Shown here piece after piece: positions 49,725 through 54,554 of a DNA stretch of 54,554 bases. Source of the DNA: Lachnospiraceae bacterium (GTDB lineage: Bacteria > Bacillota > Clostridia > Lachnospirales > Lachnospiraceae); contig JAFVAL010000039.1 of NCBI GenBank assembly GCA_017480565.1, positions 1-54,554 of the forward strand, given 5' to 3'. The number at the start of each line of letters is the position of its first letter. The first letter of the stretch is position 1. Position numbers and translations under genes: made by a program. The notes beneath the pieces are model-generated. The model had not been told where the DNA came from, did not search any database, and saw nothing but the letters and a program-made list of their open reading frames with translations.

Positions 49725-50561
49725 CTAAATGAGTCCAAAGTGTGCCAGCGCTTCCGCCACGCCGTCGTGGTTGCAGTCTGCACTCACCCAGTCCGCTGCC
49801 GCCTTCACAGAATCCATCGCGTTCCCTGTGGCCACCCCGATGCCAGCAAACTCGATCATCGAGCGGTCATTTTCCGCATCGCCAAAGGCCATAATCTCCT
49901 CTCTATGAAGCCCCAGTTTCGGTAAAACGGCCTCGATTGCGGTGCCTTTCTCGACGCCTTTTGGCATGTATTCATAGTAAAAGTCTGCCGTGAACATCGC
50001 ACTGAGGGTATCCCGAAATGGAGCTCCCATCTCCTCTGCATGTGCCACCAAATACGCAGGTGCAGCCGCAGTCAGGATCTTCTCAATCGGCTCCGTAACC
50101 CACGCTTCCAAATCCTCATGCTCACACAGCAGATATCGGTTGCTTCTCGCCTCAAACCGCACAATATCAAACTTTTCCCCGCGATAATCAATCATCCCGC
50201 CATACACATCCGTCGTATGCATGTACACTCCGTGGGCAATCATCGGCACTACGTCAAACTGTTTTAGATGGCGCAGCACCTTCTTCGCCTCAGCCACCGG
50301 AATCTGTCTGGCAAATAAAACCTCTCCGGTCTGCGCGTCTAACACCCGGGCACCGTTACAGGTCAGCAGAATACCGTGATGCTCCTTTAGCTTCAGCGGG
50401 TCCGCCCACTGATAAAGCCCACGCTCCTCCCTGCCGCTCGCAATCGCAACACGCACGCCTCGCTCCTGCACCGCCAGAAGCGCATCCAGCGTTCGGGGTG
50501 TGATGATGCCCTGATCGTTGATCAAAGTACCATCGATATCTAAGAAAATCATCTTAATCAA
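49725..50561 (-). CDS. Cof-type HAD-IIB phosphatase
   Basis: The 278-residue protein is a HAD hydrolase with C2B cap: nucleophile IFLDIDGTLINDQG (DxDGT), VRVAIASGREERGLYQW (motif II Ser/Thr), the K in KGTAIEAVLPKLGL and motif IV MAFGDAENDRSMIEFAGIGVATGNAMDSVK. It probably dephosphorylates sugar phosphates or similar. The start is a TTG at 50561, 8 nt after GGGAGG; an ATG at 50552 lies three codons later. The frame stays open to 50720 without another site. It is convergent with glgB and divergent from the 50745 gene. Confidence 0.92.
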   Translation of the reverse strand: MIKMIFLDIDGTLINDQGIITPRTLDALLAVQERGVRVAIASGREERGLYQWADPLKLKEHHGILLTCNGARVLDAQTGEVLFARQIPVAEAKKVLRHLKQFDVVPMIAHGVYMHTTDVYGGMIDYRGEKFDIVRFEARSNRYLLCEHEDLEAWVTEPIEKILTAAAPAYLVAHAEEMGAPFRDTLSAMFTADFYYEYMPKGVEKGTAIEAVLPKLGLHREEIMAFGDAENDRSMIEFAGIGVATGNAMDSVKAAADWVSADCNHDGVAEALAHFGLI

Positions 50562-50708
50562 GGTGAAGTCCTCCCTATTCGTCAAATCATTTGACTCATT
50601 TCCTAAATTCAAAACTGCATCTAGTTTATCATCGTTTGAGAGGACGTGCAATTCTATTCCTCTCTTTCCAGGGACTTTCACATTTACACAATCTGAAAAT
50701 GCAAATGA

Positions 50709-50714
50709 TATAAT
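50709..50714 (+). promoter_or_regulatory. Extended -10 element (TGATATAAT)
   Basis: TATAAT preceded by TGA, about 31 nt upstream of the 50745 start. No good -35 is seen at 17 bp. The gap 50562-50744 otherwise holds nothing recognisable. Confidence 0.55.
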
Positions 50715-50744
50715 AAACAAAAACTTTCAGGAAAGGAGCTCCCT

Positions 50745-51866
50745 ATGCCGTTCGTTGTTATTATCATCATAGTCCTCATTTTATTTCTTGTCCTTAAGAA
50801 AAAGAACGAGTCAGGTCAAACTGCTTCAAGTACCAAAAACACTGCCAATTCGAGTTCAGCCCTGATTCCGCCCATGCCCGATGAAGAGCCATTTCCAAAC
50901 ACAGTACAAGTGCATTGGAGATGGTATCCTCCACATGGTGTGCTAGAGCATTTAACATTGTTTGCTGTCATCGGAGAAGGCATCTCCCTTGCAGATGAAA
51001 CACCTGGGCAGACACAGATCAGATATACCTCTGTAATGCAAGGAAAGTCCGTTCGTCTTTCTCTGACCCCGTTTCGCAAGGTTGTAAACGGCTACAGCGA
51101 TAATTATGCTGGGCAGTATTTAATTCGGCTCTCCAAGGGCGAGCCGTCGAAAGAATATTTCCTGCAAAGGTCTCTTTATAATAAAGATGATGATGCTCTC
51201 GAACTATATTTCGACGCACCAACTGACCCATACGAGCGAACCAGGCTAAGTAGTCCGGCGTCATTTGCTGAATTTGTACGCAAATACTCACCTCACATCT
51301 TAGCCAGCGATCAGACACCTGCGGGCGATATGGCATTTTCTTTTGTCAAACATCGTATGTTCCAACGCTTCGTCTCCGAAACCATCTCTGCAACCGCCAT
51401 CGTCGCCATCAGCGATAAACCAATCCTCGCGGTCGCAAAAGGTGCTTGGTGCAAGCCAGAAACCTGCCTGGAGTATCTACGTCTATTCGCGGTTCTGGGA
51501 GAACTGGGAGCCACACAACAACCCGGAGCGCCCGCAAATTTTGGGCGTAGCCTGTCGTGGTGGCGTGAAGGTTCTACAGTCAATTTGTTTATGGATCTTG
51601 CAGAAGAACTTATTGACATGACAAAAGGCACTGTAGTAGGTCAGTATTTCTCAGACCTTTACAGAATGCATGAGAGCCCTGGTGCAAATGCACTGCAGCT
51701 TACATTCGATATCTCGCAGGATTTGGAAGCAACTCAGCTTTTCAGACGAGGAATGAATGTATATACCTATATTCCAGGATCAACATCTCAGCACCTCCTC
51801 AGCAGTACACGTGTTCGTGCATCACGATCTCTTCCGCGCGGTTCTGGATATTGTTCATCTGTCTGA
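50745..51866 (+). CDS. Membrane-anchored protein of unknown function, 3' end probably replaced
   Basis: The 373-residue protein starts with a hydrophobic anchor (VVIIIIVLILFLVLKKK, about residues 4-20), then a low-complexity linker and two copies of a domain, at about 55-190 and 225-345. The copies share LEHLTLFAVIGEG / LEYLRLFAVLGELG, RYTSVMQGKSVRLSL / LSWWREGSTVNLFM, GQYLIRLSKG / GQYFSDLYRM and ALELYFDAPTD / ALQLTFDISQD. The family is not recognised. The ATG has AAAGGAG upstream. The last ~27 residues (from about 51785) lie antisense to a TnpV remnant and are basic and Ser/Arg-rich, unlike the domain, so the native C-terminus was probably lost on insertion. Confidence 0.7.
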   Translation: MPFVVIIIIVLILFLVLKKKNESGQTASSTKNTANSSSALIPPMPDEEPFPNTVQVHWRWYPPHGVLEHLTLFAVIGEGISLADETPGQTQIRYTSVMQGKSVRLSLTPFRKVVNGYSDNYAGQYLIRLSKGEPSKEYFLQRSLYNKDDDALELYFDAPTDPYERTRLSSPASFAEFVRKYSPHILASDQTPAGDMAFSFVKHRMFQRFVSETISATAIVAISDKPILAVAKGAWCKPETCLEYLRLFAVLGELGATQQPGAPANFGRSLSWWREGSTVNLFMDLAEELIDMTKGTVVGQYFSDLYRMHESPGANALQLTFDISQDLEATQLFRRGMNVYTYIPGSTSQHLLSSTRVRASRSLPRGSGYCSSV

Positions 51867-52015
51867 CCCATTCCATCTGATCGGCGGCCTTGAGCGCCTC
51901 GGTCACGCCTTCCTGCTCGGCTATCTGCCGGATGATGAGCTCCATGCGATCTTCGCAGGCTAGGTCGATCTCGGCCAGGTGAGAAAACAGTTTCCCAGCC
52001 AGTATTATAAAACTT
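51800..52015 (-). pseudogene. TnpV remnant (C-terminal part)
   Basis: The minus strand encodes LAGKLFSHLAEIDLACEDRM, then ELIIRQIAEQEGVTEALKAA and DQMEWVRQMNNIQNRAEEIV ending MHEHVYC with a TGA at 51800-51802. This is the C-terminus of the transposon-encoded TnpV family found in Tn4451-type and other Clostridia mobile elements. The conserved N-terminal half is not recognisable upstream of about 52015. The rest of the element is absent. Confidence 0.75.
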
Positions 52016-52074
52016 CTGGAGCGTAAGGGAAGTCAGTTTCTCAATGGAGAAATGGGGTATGCCGGGAAAGATAG

Positions 52075-52325
52075 ACCGAGCATCGTGTTTTGGCGATGCT
52101 CGGTTTCTACATAGGCTCATAAGAGGGCGTGAAATTCAGATAGCTCTTTCTCCGCTCGTCAGTCTTGTTCAGTTCAGTATTGAAGAATTGCCGTACGAAG
52201 CATTTATCCCATGAGTGCGATCAATAAGACCTCACTCATGGGATAAATTTGCTTTTGATAATCTTCTTGGACAAGGTCAAAAAACTTGTTCACAGGAGAT
52301 ATTTGTTCTTGGCAAATATCTCCTG
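52075..52325. repeat. Three separate perfect palindromes
   Basis: ACCGAGCATCG with its complement at 52075-52104 (then TTTCT), ATTTATCCCATGAGTG with its complement at 52202-52248 (then TTGCTTTT) and CAGGAGATATTTG with its complement at 52293-52325. All stems are perfect, 11 to 16 bp. They look like terminators or transposon-end relics in a gap of about 440 bp (52016-52453) that has no gene. Confidence 0.75.
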
Positions 52326-52453
52326 CTCAAAGATAAAAAAACACTTGACAAAACACGCCTCAGGACGCACTTTCTCGTTTTCAGAAGGGCAGCGAAATGC
52401 GATTGTGATAATCTCTGCCCACGATCGACGATGCCATGCCAGTGATTGCTTTT

Positions 52454-54554
52454 TTACTCCACTTTCAGCTCCACGCATTGTTCCGCCATGCCGGGCGCGC
52501 TGACCTTGACCTGGATCTTCCCCGCGCTGTCTCCCGCGCGGATCACAGCCAGCGCCTTGCCGTAATAAGTGGTGTGGGTCTTTTCGGTAAAGCACTCGCC
52601 CATGTTCGGCTTGGCAGAGCCGAGAGCCAGCAGGCTGCCCGCGCCGTTCACCGTCACGGTAACGGGTACATCCTCTGAGGATTTGGTGATCCCATCCCGG
52701 TCAGTGAGGTCGATCGCCAGATAGCAGAGATCCTGCCCGTCGGCGCGCAGTGCAGTCTTATCCGGACGGAGGCAAAGCACTGTCTCACCTTCCGCGGTGC
52801 GCATGGTCTCCCTTGCGATCTCCGCGCCCTTTGCGTCATAGCTGATGGCGGTGACGGTGCCCGGCTGGTAGATCACCTTCGGGAAGACAGCCTTGTATTC
52901 TTTGGTTTTCTTTCTGCCATAGGTCTTGCCGTTGACGATCAGCTCGGCCTCAGCGCCCGAGGCATAGACCGTGACCTTGGTCTTTTTTCCCTCACAGCCC
53001 TTCCAGGACCAGCTTGCCACCGCGTCCGTATCGCGCCACATGGAGACAGACCCGGTCTCTCCCGCGTGGGTCAGGGGCTCCACGCCGATCCCGGGCTTGT
53101 TGCTCAAGCCCCAGACCAGGCGGTTCCACTGCACCTCCGGGCGCAGCTTGCCGCAGATGTCGATGACACCGCAGCCGCCGGAAATGATGGGGGCGTCCTC
53201 GCCCGGCTTCTTGAAGCTTTTATACCGCACGGTGCCGATGCCGGATTCGCCGAGATAGTCCCAGCCCGTCCACATGAAGTCGCCGATCACATAAGGGAGC
53301 TTCTTGACAAGCTGCCAGTTGTGATAGAGGTTCTTCGGCAGCGTCTCAGAACCGACGATCACACGGTCCGGGTGCAGCTTGCCGTCCATCTCATAACGGG
53401 AGGCAGCATAGTTGTAGCCTCCGATGTCCAGATAGGAAAACGCGACTTCTGTGGCCTTATCGGCCGCGGGCTTGGCCGCTGACTTTTCGATGATCCCTCC
53501 CAGATGATTCATCAGCAGGTTAAAGAATGCGCTGGTAGGCAGATTGTCCATCGTCTGGCTGCCGTTCTTGTTTTCCTTACCGTCCTTTTTGTCACCGTAG
53601 ATCCCGCCGCCCTTGGCGGTCATGCTGCAGAGCATCAGATTGACGCCCAGCGTCACGGCCTTGTCCGGATCGAGAGCTCTCGCCAGAACGGCAAGCTTCC
53701 TGCACATCTCCTGCCCCTCCGGGATCGCCAGTTCGGAGATCTCGTTGCCGATGGAATTCATCACCACGCAGGGGTGATTATGGTTTTTCAGCACCATAGC
53801 CGTCAGATCCCGTTCCCACCAGGTCCGGAAGTCCTGATCGGCGTAGTCATAGGGGTTTTTGTGCACCAGCCAATTGTCGCAAAACTCGTCCATCACGTAC
53901 ATGCCCAGCCGATCGCAGGCCTCCAGCAGCGCTTTGGACGCGGGGTTGTGGGCGCTGCGAATGGCGTTGAAGCCCGCGTCCTTCAAAAGCCGCACTCTGC
54001 GCTCTTCCGCCGCAGCGAAGGAGCACGCGCCCACAATGCCGTTGTCGTGGTGGATGCACGCGCCGCGAAGCAGGGTCTCCTTCCCGTTAACGAAAAAGCC
54101 CTTCCCGTTCCAGGTAAGCGATCGGAAGCCGAAAGAATCCTCCGCTTCATCCACCGCTTCGCCATCCTCCAGCAGCTCGACACAGCAGCGATAAAGCTCC
54201 GGGTGCTCGGCGTCCCACAGGCGTGGAGCCGTGACATGGAGCGACACCTCCGCCGCACCCTCCATAACAGGCGCAGCGGACTCGGCCGCGACGGAATCGC
54301 CGTCGCAGATCATCACGCGGATTTCCTCTCCGCCGCTGACACCGACCTTCACATGGACCGTGTCATTGTTCCGGGTGGAGATCAGCAGGCCATCCGGGAG
54401 GATATGACTGGAGTGCCCGGAATACAGGCTGACATTGCGATAGATCCCGCTGCCGGAGTACCAGCGGGAGTTGGGAACGGCGGAGTTATCCGCGATGACG
54501 GTGATCTCGTTTTCCTCTCCGAAGCGAAGATACTCGTCCAGGGGAACATAAAAA
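52454..54554 (-). CDS. GH2 beta-galactosidase-like glycosidase, 5' end outside window
   Basis: The frame is open from the TAA at 52454-52456 to the window edge, at least 700 residues. The visible N-terminal part, FYVPLDEYLRFGEENEITVI and NSRWYSGSGIYRNVSLY, is the GH2 sugar-binding (jelly-roll) domain. An immunoglobulin-like domain leads to the TIM barrel: SFGFRSLTWNGKGFFVNGKE, RGACIHHDNGIVGA, AIRSAHNPAS, acid/base Glu in VVMNSIGNEISEL and nucleophile Glu in VIVGSETLPKN. C-terminal beta domains follow (DUF4982-type GDFMWTGWDYLGESGIG after the barrel; a Big-like end). Beta-galactosidase or related activity is likely. No signal peptide can be judged. GC is higher than in neighbouring genes and it lies behind a mobile-element scar, suggesting acquisition. 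Confidence 0.9.
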   Translation of the reverse strand, partial: FYVPLDEYLRFGEENEITVIADNSAVPNSRWYSGSGIYRNVSLYSGHSSHILPDGLLISTRNNDTVHVKVGVSGGEEIRVMICDGDSVAAESAAPVMEGAAEVSLHVTAPRLWDAEHPELYRCCVELLEDGEAVDEAEDSFGFRSLTWNGKGFFVNGKETLLRGACIHHDNGIVGACSFAAAEERRVRLLKDAGFNAIRSAHNPASKALLEACDRLGMYVMDEFCDNWLVHKNPYDYADQDFRTWWERDLTAMVLKNHNHPCVVMNSIGNEISELAIPEGQEMCRKLAVLARALDPDKAVTLGVNLMLCSMTAKGGGIYGDKKDGKENKNGSQTMDNLPTSAFFNLLMNHLGGIIEKSAAKPAADKATEVAFSYLDIGGYNYAASRYEMDGKLHPDRVIVGSETLPKNLYHNWQLVKKLPYVIGDFMWTGWDYLGESGIGTVRYKSFKKPGEDAPIISGGCGVIDICGKLRPEVQWNRLVWGLSNKPGIGVEPLTHAGETGSVSMWRDTDAVASWSWKGCEGKKTKVTVYASGAEAELIVNGKTYGRKKTKEYKAVFPKVIYQPGTVTAISYDAKGAEIARETMRTAEGETVLCLRPDKTALRADGQDLCYLAIDLTDRDGITKSSEDVPVTVTVNGAGSLLALGSAKPNMGECFTEKTHTTYYGKALAVIRAGDSAGKIQVKVSAPGMAEQCVELKVE

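Noticed and set aside
54352-54352. GTG at 54352 as start of the GH2 gene
   Set aside because: The frame stays open to the window edge and upstream codons encode the conserved GH2 sugar-binding domain, so the true start is outside.

Overview
The window looks like a chromosomal segment of a Gram-positive anaerobe of the Clostridia, most probably a Lachnospiraceae-type gut bacterium. The supporting signs are strong AGGAGG-type ribosome binding sites, a T-box in front of ileS, a holB-ricT-trmN6-rsmI cluster in Firmicutes order, butyrate kinase next to phosphotransacetylase, an aldo/keto reductase and a metallo-beta-lactamase protein with iron-sulfur or rubredoxin tails, a very large VWA/FctA surface protein with a sortase-type tail, and a degraded TnpV gene. 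Species cannot be read from the sequence.

Layout. 1-5.1 kb: a leftward housekeeping operon (nuclease/winged-helix-like protein, guanylate-kinase-like protein, holB, ricT, trmN6-like, rsmI), divergent from an iron-type alcohol dehydrogenase across a perfect 14-bp inverted repeat. 6.4-13.3 kb: leftward ileS (type 2) under an Ile T-box, followed by buk, pta and a ferredoxin-type aldo/keto reductase. 13.3-18.3 kb: an unknown membrane protein, a lipoprotein and a two-component system; the lipoprotein and the regulator share an operator-like motif. 18.3-20 kb: a stand-alone PD-(D/E)XK-like nuclease gene between two direct copies of a multi-hairpin array. 20.1-26.1 kb: rhaB-rhaA-rhaD with an AraC regulator, a MetH-activation-domain protein and an EamA transporter. 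26.2-30.3 kb: small genes and a methyltransferase remnant, then a DhaL-DhaK fusion kinase and an esterase. 30.4-38.4 kb: a 2388-residue surface protein and an orphan LuxR-type regulator. 38.6-41.4 kb: pncB and a UMF1-type MFS permease. 41.4-44.9 kb: two inverted structured elements, a membrane protein and an MBL-rubredoxin protein. 45-46.1 kb: a cluster of tiny genes with strong hairpins and a thrice-repeated promoter-like motif. 46.1-50.6 kb: tRNA-Gly(CCC), a TIM-barrel isomerase, an STM3941-like protein, glgB and a HAD phosphatase. 50.7-54.6 kb: a gene whose 3' end is disrupted by a TnpV remnant, three palindromes and a GH2 glycosidase running off the window.

The most unusual content is non-coding. 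(1) A dispersed element of about 300 nt, one partial and two full copies (1-226; 41401-41712; 41860-42158), keeps the same nested stems while the stem sequences change by compensatory substitutions. Its apical loops are CUUG and GNNA tetraloops on one strand only, so it behaves like a structured RNA family. Every copy points head-on into the stop codon of a neighbouring gene. (2) A family of 62/63-bp units, each a GACCCTG...CAGGGTC hairpin plus linker, forms three arrays; two of them, with the same irregular 63-63-42-62 spacing, flank the nuclease gene as direct repeats. (3) 15-codon ORFs with excellent ribosome binding sites lie between strong hairpins at 45.66-46.07 kb.
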